64,000 nt of DNA. Source: Alnus glutinosa. Taxonomy: Eukaryota > Streptophyta > Magnoliopsida > Fagales > Betulaceae. Within the stretch, counting starts at the first letter, position 1. The number at the start of each line of letters is the position of its first letter. This document shows positions 35,101 to 50,692 of this stretch, one piece after another. The DNA lies in NCBI RefSeq assembly GCF_958979055.1, contig NC_084897.1:27120628-27184627 (forward strand), in the 5' to 3' direction. A program made the position numbers and the translations under genes. Below the pieces are notes generated by a model. It saw only the letters and a program-made list of their open reading frames with translations, ran no database searches and was not told where the DNA came from.

Positions 35101-35335
35101 ATATAAATATACGCTCTTTATTCTTCACAAGCACGCTAATCCTGCGATGAGATATCTGAACATTCTTTCTCCACCAACCTTTGTTTTTTCCCCACCTTTC
35201 TCCAGTGCTTAAATCCGGCTACCTTTCTCCATATTATAACTGAAAGCCCATATCCTCTGCCTCTAGCCTCTCTCTGACTACAGTCAAGGGTGGGACTGGA
35301 AGGATTTTTTTTTTTTTTTTCTTCTTCTTTCGGAA
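35101..35335 (+). promoter_or_regulatory. Likely core promoter and leader of the subtilase gene
   Basis: TATAAATA at 35102-35109 is followed within about 30-40 bases by pyrimidine-rich sequence typical of a plant start site; the leader then runs to the ATG at 35336. Position and motif support the call; no experimental signal is visible. Confidence 0.4.
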
Positions 35336-39514
<4,179 letters not shown>

Positions 39515-40687
39515 CGACACTTGAACAGTATACATCGATAAGGAGCTTTGAAATCCTTACAGAGAAAACCACACCTACGGAAACGAATATGCTGCACTAA
39601 ATAGAAGATCGATATTTACAATAACCTACAGTTGTATGCCTGGAAATGGAATGGCTGAGTAATGGAATTATTGCCATGTAATTTACTAAACAAGTAACAC
39701 ACAATGGCAGAGTATGAATCAAGATATATATTCCCTCTTCTCTCTCTTTTGGCAGAATATGATGCCTTAGCTCCTCTTTTGATGTGTGTATATATATATA
39801 TATATATATATTCTAATTAAATGTAAATTTTATGTATAACACTTGACCTCCATGGATTAGAATATGTACAAGAATACATTGCAGGCCCTTGGTGACATAA
39901 ATTATTTATCAACTTTTATTGCGTTGAATCTTCCTCTTGGTAATTCATGTAAAATTTATGAGCCAAAGTTTACAGGAAAAGGCAACCAAAGCAGGGTAAT
40001 GGTTGAGCCCTAGCTATGTCAATATATATATATATATATATATATATATGGATTCAGTACCAAGGTGATGACATTGCTTTCTCGGTTGTGTTTGTCTTCA
40101 GCGGGGGCTTGTTTCGCCCATTGGTGCTCGCTTAGCCAATTTCTACTAGAAAGCTCCACCGTCTTGAAATGGAGACTGCAAAAGCGAGGCACCTTATCCT
40201 AGCAAGGGAAGATCGGCTGTTCCATGTTAGCAGCTCTTCGTTTTTCTATTGGGACCGGCGGGCTCTAGCGTAGGAGTGCATCGACAGGCTGAAAAACGTG
40301 AGTGCGAGGGACAAGGGGGTGGAGTATTATATCTTTCCAAGCATTTTAACAGTAACTTATATTTCATCTATAAACCAAAAGATAAGGTTCATTTTTTAGA
40401 TATAAAGAAACGTTTAATGGATATGTTTTCTCTACCACCCCTTGTATAAGATGTCCTTAATATACTAACTGGTTTAAAAATCCAATGTCCTGATTGCACT
40501 CTCCATCTTTCGCATTCAAATGCATTGAAAGCATTCAAGTATTCAGAGAGTAAGAGAGCTGACCATGGAACTAATTACAGAAGGGGTCAAACATGACCTA
40601 CATTTTTTTTCTTTGAAAAACTGTATCATAACAATAGAGAAACGCCATAATCACAAACAGACAAACTTCACCAATAACGAAAAGAAA
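39515..40687. other. Convergent spacer after the subtilase
   Basis: This holds the subtilase 3' UTR and the 3' flank of the minus-strand gene at 40688. (TA)n tracts lie at about 39788-39811 and 40021-40049. Otherwise nothing is recognised. Confidence 0.5.
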
Positions 40688-41125
40688 TTAGGACCGCAAC
40701 TCTGAAGGATCAAGCAAGCCTTCCAACACAACAAGCTGGTCCAACAGCGCAAGCTTCTCTTCTTCAAGGGTTTTTACCTCATCTTCAATCTCTCTCAGCT
40801 CTCCCCCCAACGCAAAGCTCTCTTCCTCCAGCAGCAAATACTTCCGCCTCAATGCTCGGTACTCACTTCCAGATTTAGAAGAATCAGGCAATGAATCAGA
40901 GTTTGATCTCTCCGGTTGCTGGGATGATGGAGAAGTTTCATTCTTCAAGTTTCTCTTGGAGGTCTTCTGCCCAGCATTCAGTAACAAAGGCCCCTGTACC
41001 CCATGAACCTCTTTGACATTATTCCCTTGCAAAAGAAACAAAGAAGCCTTTTGGGTTGAGATTTTCTTTTTCCGTAACTTTGGGTTTAAACTTTCCTCAG
41101 ACTCTGGCATTCTTGGATCTTGCAT
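40688..41125 (-). CDS. Small Ser/Lys-rich protein with C-terminal coiled coil, uncharacterised
   Basis: 145 aa from the first in-frame ATG (41125) to TAA. The N-terminal half is basic and Ser-rich (NPKLRKKKISTQKASLFLLQ), the middle is polar (ERSNSDSLPDSSKSGSEYRA) and the C-terminal third is a strong coiled coil (RRKYLLLEEESFALGGELRE, then DEVKTLEEEKLALLDQLVVL). A splice-acceptor-like TTGTGTAG lies just upstream, so this is probably the last exon and the reading frame could continue into an upstream exon; the codons before 41125 (VCWRE) stay open back to that site. I do not recognise the family. It could be a nuclear or scaffold protein, but nothing in the sequence shows that. Confidence 0.6.
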   Translation of the reverse strand: MQDPRMPESEESLNPKLRKKKISTQKASLFLLQGNNVKEVHGVQGPLLLNAGQKTSKRNLKNETSPSSQQPERSNSDSLPDSSKSGSEYRALRRKYLLLEEESFALGGELREIEDEVKTLEEEKLALLDQLVVLEGLLDPSELRS

Positions 41126-41141
41126 TTCCCGCCAACAAACC

Positions 41142-43381
41142 CTACACAAAGTTCACAACCACAAAAGCACAAAAACTAGTTAGGTCAGAGCCATAGACTA
41201 CTAAGTAAATGTGAAGATATTCTTGATTACCACAAGGCTTTTCTCTACAAATATCAGTGGTGGGGGGGTCGGGGGAGTGTAGGTTGTATGTCAATGCAAG
41301 AAGCATACAGCTAAATAAGAGTACGATCTTTAACTCAAATAGTAGCTCCTCTTCTATAAAAATGTGATGGAGAGTGAGGTCATGGTTTAATACCCACTGG
41401 ATGCATGTGTAACTTATGCATACGAAAGACTTTTGCAAATAAAAGCCTTTCACTTTTTTGTAATGCTCTGTAAATATATTCCATACAACCTTCAGCTGCA
41501 AATGCAATGCAAAAACATGATTTACATGGTACCAAATTGGAAATGAAAAATATTGAGTGAGAATGATCTAGAGGTTGAACAAATGAAGAAAAAGGAACAT
41601 CCTATACAATAAAAGACCCAATCGACTGAATGGAAATGAAATTGGGGGAGTCACTCCCAATGATCCTTCGAAGTAGAAAACAAAGAAAGCATGAATAACT
41701 AGATCAACTTATCTTCCTCTCCCTTCCTAAAAAAAAAACTATCAATTTAGCGTGCACACATACAAACATAACATTTGTTTCTTTCTCAGCTAAAAGTACT
41801 TCAGCTGTTTTATCTTAACATTCCAATGAGCTTTTACGTTCATCCTCCAAAACAACACGACAAAGTAATCGCTAATTATCATTAAAAGCGTAAAGGCGCA
41901 CCTAAGTACACCGAAAATATATAATAGAAAGCACCTAACTAGAATGAGCAAAACAATGCAAGAAGTGTATGCTCCACAATAGTTATAACAATTTGAGAAT
42001 TAGATAATGTACTTAAAAAATAAAAAAATAAAAAGAGAGAAAATTCAATTAGGCTTTACTTAAAATCCCTACAATGCCTATAGCATCAAGACTACTTAGG
42101 TTGTTAGCTAACCATGAGTTAAGACAGCAGCCCTTTAATCCAAGTGCAGCTCTAGAGTCACCTGCCCACCAATTTAAGTGAAGTTGAATATAGAAAGAAC
42201 TAGTAATATACATTTCTACCTTTTCTCCCATTGTGAAGCGATTTAAGAAACCCAAACAATACCAAGTGTCTATTTGGAAAGTGCAATTTAAAAATAGTGA
42301 TTTTAAAATGTGCGATTTCAAATAGTGATTTTTAAAAATGCAGTTAAACATTTGGCAAAATCACAGTTTAGCCTTTAACATCACAGGTTACCCTTTAAAA
42401 TTCTACATTTTTAAAAAAGCACACCATTACCTGCGATTAGAAAGAGCAATTTTATGCGTTTTCAAATCGCAATTTTTTAAAAACTCAATTCCCAAACGAT
42501 TCATTTTCTGTGATTTGGTTTAAAATTGCACTTTTTGTTTACAAAATCGCAATCCCAAAGGCACCCTAAACCTTAAAGGGAATTATCCATGTCCTCAATA
42601 TCCTTATGGACCTTCGAAATCCAACCTCTTGTAAGAGAGGTTCTCAGCACCAAGCCTACAGCATTAGTTCTTTTGAATATACTGACTAAGAGGTGTCACT
42701 CAACACCAGGACCAATGCCTAGTTTCTAACCAGATCCTATCTCTGCAGCATTGGAACCAAGATCGGTCTTGGGACAGACTTTCTCGGTCTATTTAAGAAT
42801 CACCCTTAGGGTTTACTAGCAATCACACATCAAAGAAGGGTTACATCAAACAATCCTCAAAAACAATCATTGCTGGAAATTTTGTAACCGTCTTATTCAT
42901 TCAACCGTCGTAGGAAAAACCCTTACATCCATATTTATAGGCATCTAATCCCTACCCCTAATAAATTTAGACTTGGGCTTTGACTACTGAAGGTCCAAAA
43001 CCAAATAACTAGCAAAACCCACAAATAAAACTCAAAATAAAAGCTAATGCACTAAAATTTAAGACTTATACCTAAAAATATGAAAATTATAAAAATATCG
43101 AAACTCCTAAATTGAATAAAACTATAATCAAAACAAAATCAACTTATCGCTCCCTGCATCAGCAACTGTCAAAGTATGAGCACTTATCAGGAGAATTCAG
43201 CTTCGACCACATGTTTAATTCCGAAGTTATAATCAAGATACAATTCCCATGACATTTTAGTACAAAATAAATATAGCATTCCTTAATAGAAAACCTCTGG
43301 ATTAGGTCTCACTATCGCATCCATATTTCCACCCCTTAAACTTCAATCATATGGAATTCATAAAGTATTAATCTAAAAACA
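41142..43381. other. Probable upstream intron or spacer of the coiled-coil gene
   Basis: No coding exon identified. It holds a foldback MITE (42264-42567) and AT-rich DNA. If the 40688 gene has a distant first exon, this stretch and the LINE that follows lie in its intron. Confidence 0.4.
42264..42567. mobile_element. Foldback MITE, GATTGCGATTTT family
   Basis: About 300 bp with inverted arms: AGTGTCTATTTGGAAAGTGC at the left and, read from the right, AGGGTGCCTTTGGGATTGCG, both continuing into AATTTTAAA/GATTTT repeats. Internal motifs of the type AAATCGCA occur in both orientations. No coding capacity; probably hAT-related by end sequence, with no clear target duplication. Confidence 0.65.
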
Positions 43382-45308
43382 CCTGCGATCGGCCGTGCTG
43401 TGGTCTCTCTTGGTTTTCTTGGGTTTCTCTTGGTTTGCGCGTAGGAGTTTCTTCCGGTGGTTTCTCTGTGTGGGTTCCTATTCGCTGGCGATCATGAAGA
43501 GTTCTCTGGGTCGGCCGTGCTGTGGGTTGGGGGTGTTCTGAGATGGAGAAAAGGTTCATCGTGGAGTCGAAGACTTTCGTCTTCTCGATTCTGGATGGGG
43601 CGTCGAGGCTGAGGGTGGGGGAGAAAAGAAGAACTTTTTCCGGTGAGATCGTTATCAACTCTCAGTGCTCGGAGTGGCTCGCACTGACGATGGAGAACCT
43701 ATTGGATTGCCCGGAAGATCAAGAGTTCAACAAATCCTTCAGGGAAGGGTCGAAAATCGTGATCACTCGGAGAGGCAGTAACCAAGCTGGCCGTTTCCTA
43801 GAGGTAGCAGTTTTCGGGATGGGTGGCCGGAAAGGGTTCATTTTGATCCCTGAAGGCCGTGGTGGGTGGGGTTGGATCAAATTTTCAGTTGAGATGAGAA
43901 AGGCAGCTACTTTTATTTCTGCCATAATTGATAGAGGTTCTGGGTCTCCGACTGGGTTGGTCAAGAACGAGGGGAAGAAAGAAGAACCAAAGCTGGGTTT
44001 GGCTCCTTACTGGAAGGGACCTTCCTTTGTGGAGGTCTTGAGGTCAGGCTCGAGCTCTATCGTGGGGAGTAGCTGATCCCGGTTGTTTCATGTTTTGGCG
44101 GAGCCGTGTGATCTGGACCTTCTCCCGTCGGTAAGGCAAGCAGAGGAAGAGCTCAGAATGGCGGTGGATTGTTTCTCTCTGGAAGCACCTCAGCTTGTAC
44201 TGATGGGTATTGACCGGCCTTTCTATCCGCCGGGTAAGAAGAGTCTAGCACGTCCAAATTTGAATTTTAAAATTTCAAAACGTCGCACGTGGAGCAAGCT
44301 GGTTATTGGGTCTAACTTGTCTCTGGGCCGGGCTGTAAGAAAACTTTTAGCCTGCTTTGTTGGGACTAGTTTGGGTCATCGTTCGGGTTTCCGTTTAGCC
44401 CGACTCTTCCCAAAACCTGTTCTTTCCCGTCCGTTGAGCATCCTGCCGGAGATTTCGCCGGAGATTTCTTCTAGGTCTCCCTTGGATCGCCTTTCTACTG
44501 GTGTCTTGGTGGACGTTCAGTTGGACACCTCTGAGAGTGTGGGTATGGCATCGTCGGGATCTCCTGGGTGTCTTCTTCAACCGGAGACCTCGTCGTCTCC
44601 TCCTCTGCCTGAGATAACTTCGCCGGTAGACTCTGGGGTGATGTTGGGTTTGTCTCCTTCCGTGGGTGGGTCTAGCTGTCAGCACTTTGATCCAGACGGT
44701 GATGTGGGCTCGGGTTCGACAGAGATTCTGCAGGAGTCTTCATTGGAAATTTCTTTGGGGTCAAAATTTGGGGTGGCTTCAGTGGGTGTGGATCTGTTGG
44801 GCGTAGATGGGGAATCAAGTTCTCTTCTTTCAGCTGTAGAGATGTCATTCACTCTCTTCGGCTGAGATGGATGAGAAGTTGATGTTGGAGTGGGAGTTAG
44901 ACGTTAGGAAGAATGTTGCTGGGTTTTGGGATAGGTTGTCCCAGGAGTATGCGTGGAACGTGTTTGAGGAGCATAATGAGAGGTTCATGGCTATTACGGA
45001 AGAAATGATTAAGCGTCAGAAGACTAAGGGAAAGAAGGAGCTTCTGAATCTACAAAGCTCCGTTAATTATGGCGACTCTAAAATTTCTTCTAGGTGTAGA
45101 AGAGGCAAGACCCATGTGATTTAGGGTTGTATGTCTAGGGGGTTTTTGTAGTTTGTTTCTCGGGGCCTTAGGTTTTTTTTTCCTGTTGCTTGGGTTGTCT
45201 GATGGGTTTTCGGGTTAGCTTTGATTCTCCTTTGTATACCACCTGTGTACTTAGGAGCGCTTTACGCTTTTTTTTCTTAATAAAATTTTAATTACCTATC
45301 AAAAAAAA
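43382..45308 (+). mobile_element. L1-type LINE with ORF1 but no ORF2
   Basis: The 3' end is typical of plant L1 elements: TTTGTATACCACCTGTGTAC, then GGAGCGCTTTACGC, TTAATAAAATTTTAATTACC and a short A tail. The open frame from 43543 has the ORF1-associated stretch EWLALTMENLLDCPEDQEF, RRGSNQAGRFLEVAVFGMGG and KGFILIPEGRGGWGW, followed by a long Ser/Pro-rich region. It carries one in-frame stop near 44074 and a frame change near 44865, and its last part ends SVNYGDSKISSRCRRGK, as ORF1 products of this group do. The endonuclease and reverse transcriptase that should follow are missing: the 3' UTR begins at once after 45124. This is therefore an internally deleted, non-autonomous copy. Confidence 0.8.
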
Positions 45309-46739
45309 TATATATTTTACAAAAATAAAGATGAAAATAAAAAACATGGAGCTCATCTTTCAAAAAGATCTCTTATAATCAAGAATTAGTCTTGTAGAGC
45401 ATGACCAACATTAACTTGAACTGATGTAATGATGTTTAACATGCATTTTCTAGATGCCAAACGTCAAAGAAAGTGTTTCAGAAAGAAAGCCTTAGGCTGG
45501 TTTAACGACAAAAATAAGGTTTCATTATTATTTTATAGCATTGAGGTCTAGTTTCAACCAGAATTGAAAGAATTCTCTAGCTGTATAAGTTGCTAGTTTT
45601 TGGGGATCTAAGATCTTGTTCATGAATTGAATTATATAGGACCCAAGGGGATCCAAAGGGTTAAGTTTCTTCATGTTCCTGGTAACTTGGTATAATTGTT
45701 CAAGAAAGCTACAGATATGTGCTGTAACAAGGATTTCTAAGATAATAAATTGGAGAATAAAATTAAAAATATGGTTATTTGTTCTTTCTTATAGTTTAGA
45801 ACTGGAGTCACAAAGCTTGTGAAATTTGAGCAAACCTTGCCGGACAACCTTCTCCCAGATGTTATTTGTTAAGAGAGACAATAAGAATCCAGCCTGTCAA
45901 CATTGACACGGTGATTGGTAGGAAGGATGGAAAATATAAAGAAGGTACGACGGGGGTTATGGAATGAGGGAGGGAAGGATATTGTCTTCCCCTCTTATTG
46001 TTTCATAGGAGGGAAGGTAAAAAGAAAGAAACAAGAGTCTAAAGATAAAATTTTACCATTATACCCAGATTCAAACGGTCTAAAGCAAGTATAAAAGTAA
46101 AATTTCATAAACTACTACATAGAACTTAGCTCTCCCTCCCTTTTTCTATTCAACCATCCAAGGGGATTTGCTCTCACCCTCCTCTCTCCCTAGCCTGCTC
46201 CATCCTCCCATAAATTCGCCCTAAACACCACAAGGTAAGAATGCAGATTCTTGAACTTCTGTCCCAAGAGTATTTCCTCAAAAACTGGGTTTATAAAACT
46301 CATGATGAGTCCTCACCCTGAGCTGATAAGGAAAAACATTTTTTAAGTTTGCCATCCGCAACCACCATTACCACCACTCCATTCTCCAAACAGTTTTCAA
46401 TTGCAAGTTTAAACCCATAAAAAAGAAATGTGCTGCTTGAAATATGGAAAGAATTCTATCACTTGTTTTCCATCTCCAAGCCTAAAAGTCCATCATAATC
46501 ACAAGTTTATAACATGTCCAGCTGACTCTTTAATAAGTCATATGATGATCAGAAACAAGGGAGGGTTGCCAAGGTCAAAACAAGGAACTTATCACTACAG
46601 AAGTAAAAATTAACAATCATTAAGACTAATTACTGATGGTATTTTAAAATGTAACATCTTTGATAAAAATCTATATGTCTACTATTTTTTGGAGAGGGAA
46701 TTGTGGTGAATCTCACACATACTAATAGAACTATAAATC
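45309..46739. other. AT-rich spacer between two LINE copies
   Basis: No gene or named repeat recognised in about 1.4 kb; the open frames are short and patternless. Confidence 0.4.
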
Positions 46740-47355
46740 TATAAGCCAACAGTATCTTACTGGAAAAAGAAAACGTCCTTGTCCCTCATGATGGTTCTCC
46801 TTTCCCTTGGAAATGTATTTGGCAGAGTAAAGTTCCTTTAATAGTGGCTTTCTTTGCTTGGTCGATCCTTAACTTTGAATAATTGTAGGAAGCGTCATGT
46901 CTTGGTGGTCGATTGATATTGTATGTGTAAGAGAAGCGGGCAGTCTGTGGATCATTTTATTCTTCACTGTGAGGTTGCAAATGTTATTTTCAGACATTGT
47001 GGGTTGTCTTGGGTTGTGCTTGGGTAAGTGGTAGACCTTTTTGTTTGTTGGAAAGGATTATATGGTAGTCCTCAGAGTGTAGCAGTGTGGAAGATGGTGT
47101 CTTGCCTTTTGTGGTGTATTTGGAGGGAAATGAATAATATAAGTTTGAAGATCGCGAGAGGAAGGTGGTAGAACAAAGTCTTTCTTCTTCAATACTCTTT
47201 ACCTCTGAACAGCTACTTTAGACTTTCCTTTTGTACTTGATTTTCTCGATATCTTTTCCCATTCTAGCTAGTTATTTTTCTTGTATATATTCTGTGTATC
47301 AGAATTGCGTCTATTCACTATTTTAATAATATTTCGATTTTTTTTTTTTAAAAAA
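46740..47355 (+). mobile_element. 5'-truncated L1-type LINE tail
   Basis: The plus strand shows a decayed zf-RVT (reverse-transcriptase zinc-binding) region: PWKCIWQSKVPLIVAFFAW near 46800-46860, followed by the usual 3' sequence with TGTATATATTCTGTG and a T/A-rich end near 47340-47355. Several stops and frame changes. Only the last part of ORF2 and the 3' UTR are present. Confidence 0.72.
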
Positions 47356-48540
47356 AAAATGACAAACAGTAAACAATTGAAGGTCTTCGGCCATTCTAAA
47401 AGCAATAAGTATTTGTTGTCCATAGATTTCTAAGCAATCAAACATAGCCTGAAATACATGCATACAGAAAAACAGAAAGGACCTGGAACGAGCATATGCT
47501 TTCCCATGAAAGCAGGAAGTTAAGACAGATAAAATGGGAAAGCAAAGTCATAGTTACCCGAATCTCTAGCAATTTGCCAATTGAAGATTTAGAGGCGAGA
47601 AAAAAACACGAAATAGAAGGATAGAAACCATGTTCGCATGTATTCGAAAAGAGAAAGAGGGGTATAATACCTAGGTGTACGCCGTAGGAACAACCGATGA
47701 CGATAAAAGATAGAACAAACAAGACAAATCCTAAGCCCAGGATAAATTAATTTTGGTTTTTCGGGTCAGCCAATTAAGAGAGACACGATTTCGTTAGGCT
47801 GAATTGCATCATTCTTTAAGAACATGAAAGTGCCGCAATCATAAAAATAGAAGTATACAAAAAATTAAAAAAAAAAAAAAGAAAAAAAAGAAGAAGAAGA
47901 AGAAGAAGAAGAAGAAGAAGAAGAAAGAATTAAAGAAAAAAAAGGGGGCGGGGGTAAAAGCACCTGGAGCTTTGATTATGAAAGACCTTTGCACTTCAGT
48001 GGTGGAAGCCAGAAAAATAGTTAAAGAAGATCCTTTGAGTTTCTGATGCAGATGACCTTCTCCCTGTCTGGCCTCGGAATCGGAATTCGGAGGAGCTCTG
48101 TGCTTCGCTTTGGTATTGGGTTTTGGGAGGGTAGGGATAGTTGGGGAATACCACCACCGAGATAGATCGTGGTTTCTCATCATGTAATCGCATTCGTTTT
48201 CGTACAAGACGTAATCCCGAGTTAATGCTACAGCCGGGCCAAGCCCAAAGAGACGATCGTATCAGGCCCAGTAAGTCATCATATGCAGAGTATCCAACCG
48301 TGCCACATGGACTTCCAACGTCTCGAAATTCTTGAGAGGAACTGAATGACACGTTTTCATATTGTCAGGTTAATGTTGACAATGTCAATAATTTTTTTAA
48401 AAAAGATTTATGATAAATTTTTGAATAAGCGGGCGATATTCAAATTACTCCCTCACTTTTAAATTTTGAAAATTAGATGTTTGGGTTTTCAATTATTCTA
48501 AATAAATTCATTCATTAATTAATCATCTAAATTTACTATA
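47356..48540. other. Spacer with a possible first exon on the minus strand
   Basis: (GAA)n and A-rich tracts lie at 47864-47945. On the minus strand 48183-47969 stays open (MMRNHDLSRWWYSPTIPTLP to SFIIKAPG) and meets a GT donor-like site (CCAG|GTGCTT) at about 47968. It could be a 5' exon of the coiled-coil gene at 40688 or an unrelated transcript. The phase does not fit a direct join to the 41141 acceptor, so I leave it unassigned. Confidence 0.3.
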
Positions 48541-49543
48541 AGGCCATCTCCAGCAGTTGGAGTTAAAATAGCTACTTAAAAAGTATCAAATCTCTACTTT
48601 AACTACTGTTTTTTTTTATATTCTCTCCAACAGGTTTACTATTCAACTCTCTACTCACATTTAAATATTATTTCTTATTCTTTTTTTATTCTTTTATTCT
48701 CCCTCATTTTCCCTTTTCGATCTCTCTTTCTTGTTCTTCCTTTCTCTTTTTGTCTGAAACACACTGAGAGAGAGATCGAGGGATTTAGGGAGAGACCCAT
48801 GAGAGGAGAGTCGGAGATGGAGAGACCCGAGAGGCTGAGACTGATCCGAGAGAGAACCGCTGAACTCGACGAACCCAGATGACACTCATCAACCTGATCC
48901 TCCATGAGTCGAGCTCCGGTGGCCTGAGACGAGTTCCAGTTGAGCTAGGCGCGGATCTGGCAGAGTCAGAGGTGATTTCCAGTGATTATGAGCGATTTTC
49001 GAGAGAGAACCGCTAAAATCAACGAACCTAGACGAAACCCATCAACCCGATCCTGCATGAGTCGAGCTCCGGTGACCTGAGACGAGTTCCGATTAAGCTA
49101 AGTGTGGATCCGGCCGAGTCAGAGGTGATTTCCGGCGATTGGTAAAATACGTTGATGATTTTGGATGATGATTTTTAGTTGAACCCATCTGATTTTGAAG
49201 CTTGAATGTGTCTCCCCTGTTTCGGTTATATGTATCACGGCTAAAGCTATATTTTATGATTGATTTTGATGATTTTGGTTAGTTGTTCATTGTCGATTTT
49301 GGTTGGTTGTTCCTGATTTTGTTGGTTGTTCATGACTGGCAGAGAGGGACGGAGAAGGGGAGAGAAAAAATATTAATAAAATAAGTGTAAACAGATGAAT
49401 AGTGAATAGCCAGTGTTGGCTATTTACTGTTCACTGTTAAGGAAAAAAGCTTAAAGAAGCTATTCTGCTGGATTGAAAAAAATAGCAAAAAAAGTCAAAT
49501 TTAACAATTCTGGTTAAAATAGCAACTCTGTTGAAGATGCCCT
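48541..49543. mobile_element. Foldback element with internal tandem repeat
   Basis: The ends are inverted copies: AGGCCATCTCCAGCAGTTGG at the left and, read from the right, AGGGCATCTTCAACAGAGTT, followed by TTAAAATAGCTAC/TTGCTATTTTAA arms and internal GAATAGTGAATAGCC motifs. The centre holds a two-copy tandem repeat with a 153-bp period (48848-49141). No transposase. No clear target duplication. Confidence 0.72.
48848..49141. repeat. Two-copy 153-bp tandem repeat
   Basis: Copies start GAGAGAGAACCGCT at 48848 and 49001 and share CATGAGTCGAGCTCCGGTG, CCTGAGACGAGTTCC and GAGTCAGAGGTGATTTCC. By eye about nine in ten positions agree. It is much more GC-rich than the arms of the element around it. 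Confidence 0.85.
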
Positions 49544-49575
49544 AAACCGTTAGTTTCACGTCAGTATTTTTGTTT

Positions 49576-49577
<2 letters not shown>

Positions 49578-49638
<61 letters not shown>
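49578..49638. repeat. (AT)n microsatellite upstream of the AGP gene
   Basis: About 30 uninterrupted AT units, followed by (TTTA)n and (AATA)n-like tracts, some 340 bp before the ATG of the arabinogalactan-protein gene. Confidence 0.95.
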
Positions 49639-49642
<4 letters not shown>

Positions 49643-49980
49643 TTATTTATTTCTTTTATTAAAAATTAAAAATTAAAATAATAATAATAATAGATAAATA
49701 AAAAAACCCCCCACAACTTTGCCTTCTTCTCCAACCTCTAAGCCTCCCTCCAATGGCGAATGAGGTCCATTTTCAGATCAAAACCGTTCCAAACTCCAAA
49801 AACCATCAACCACAACCGCATAATTCTAGATAAAAATTTGTTCCCAAGAAGAATCTAACTCTTCAACCTTCTTTCTGATATACCTTTCCATATTCATCGG
49901 AGAACAATCATTGAGGCACACACAAACACTAAAACACAAAGATTAGATTATTTGATTTCTTCACACTTCGAGTTCCAAAG

Positions 49981-50692
49981 ATGCATAGGCTTGTTGTACT
50001 TTCTATATTTGTTTTGTGTGTCACGCACTCCGGTGTGGTACAAGCAGAAAATGCGCCTGCTCCTTCTCCTTCTCCTTCGCCTTCGCCAAAGCCAACACCA
50101 ACAAAGTCACCCTCTCCAGCCACTTCTTCGGCAACTTCGCTGACCTTTTCTCCTACCGTATCTCCGGCGACTATTTCGACACCCATTTCAAAGTCTCCGA
50201 CTACTTCTGCTCCAATAATTTCTCTGTCAGTGTCGACCCCAGCGAAATCCCTGTCAGTTTCACCACCGGTGAAATCTCTGTCGCTTTCACTTGTGAAATA
50301 TCCAGCTAATCCCCCGGCCACGTCTGTTTCTTCGACCCCGAGCCTGTCGACAAATGGGTCTTCTCCGGTTTCATTCCCTATGCCGGCTTCGTCTCCGGCC
50401 ATTGCTCCGGTGAGTGCTCTTGAAACGGCTCCCACCTTAGCGAGTTCCGCCACTCCCGAGGCTTCGGCAAGCATTCCATCAAGTTTGGCGACTCCGGGTA
50501 AGGGAGGCACCAGTAACGCTTCCATCCAGCAGTAGTCCGGCAAGTCTGGCGCCGGCGACTTTGTCAACCGATATTGCACAAGGTCCGGTTGGTGATGGTT
50601 CGGGCTCTGATTTGAAGTGCGGGGGGGCTCGGGTCATTTTGAGTGGCTTGAGTATCATGACCGCTTTGGCAATGAACTTTCAGGGAAGCTAA
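49981..50692 (+). pseudogene. Classical arabinogalactan-protein gene with an apparent frameshift
   Basis: The frame from 49981 starts with a signal peptide (MHRLVVLSIFVLCVTHSGVV, QA) followed by a Pro/Ala/Ser/Thr-rich backbone (APAPSPSPSPSPKPTPTKSP and many SP, TP and AP pairs) in which prolines would be hydroxylated and carry arabinogalactan. This frame stops at 50535 after 184 codons with no membrane anchor. In the +1 frame the same composition continues (APVTLPSSSSPASLAPATLS) and ends with a typical GPI-signal: GDGSGSDLKCGG, then the hydrophobic ARVILSGLSIMTALAMNF, stop at 50690-50692. The switch lies in a G-rich run near 50499-50506 and fits one extra base. Either the gene is recently broken, giving a secreted unanchored protein, or the assembly has an error. 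With one fewer base it would be a classical AGP of about 235 aa. Confidence 0.8.

Noticed and set aside
47839-48207. 122-codon minus-strand frame as a stand-alone gene
   Set aside because: Its last third is a translated (GAA)n/A tract; only the first part looks protein-like and it ends at a splice-donor-like site, so it is noted as a possible exon only.
49929-50579. 216-codon antisense frame across the AGP gene
   Set aside because: Gly/Glu/Val-rich composition is the complement of Ser/Pro/Thr codons; typical antisense shadow of a low-complexity gene.
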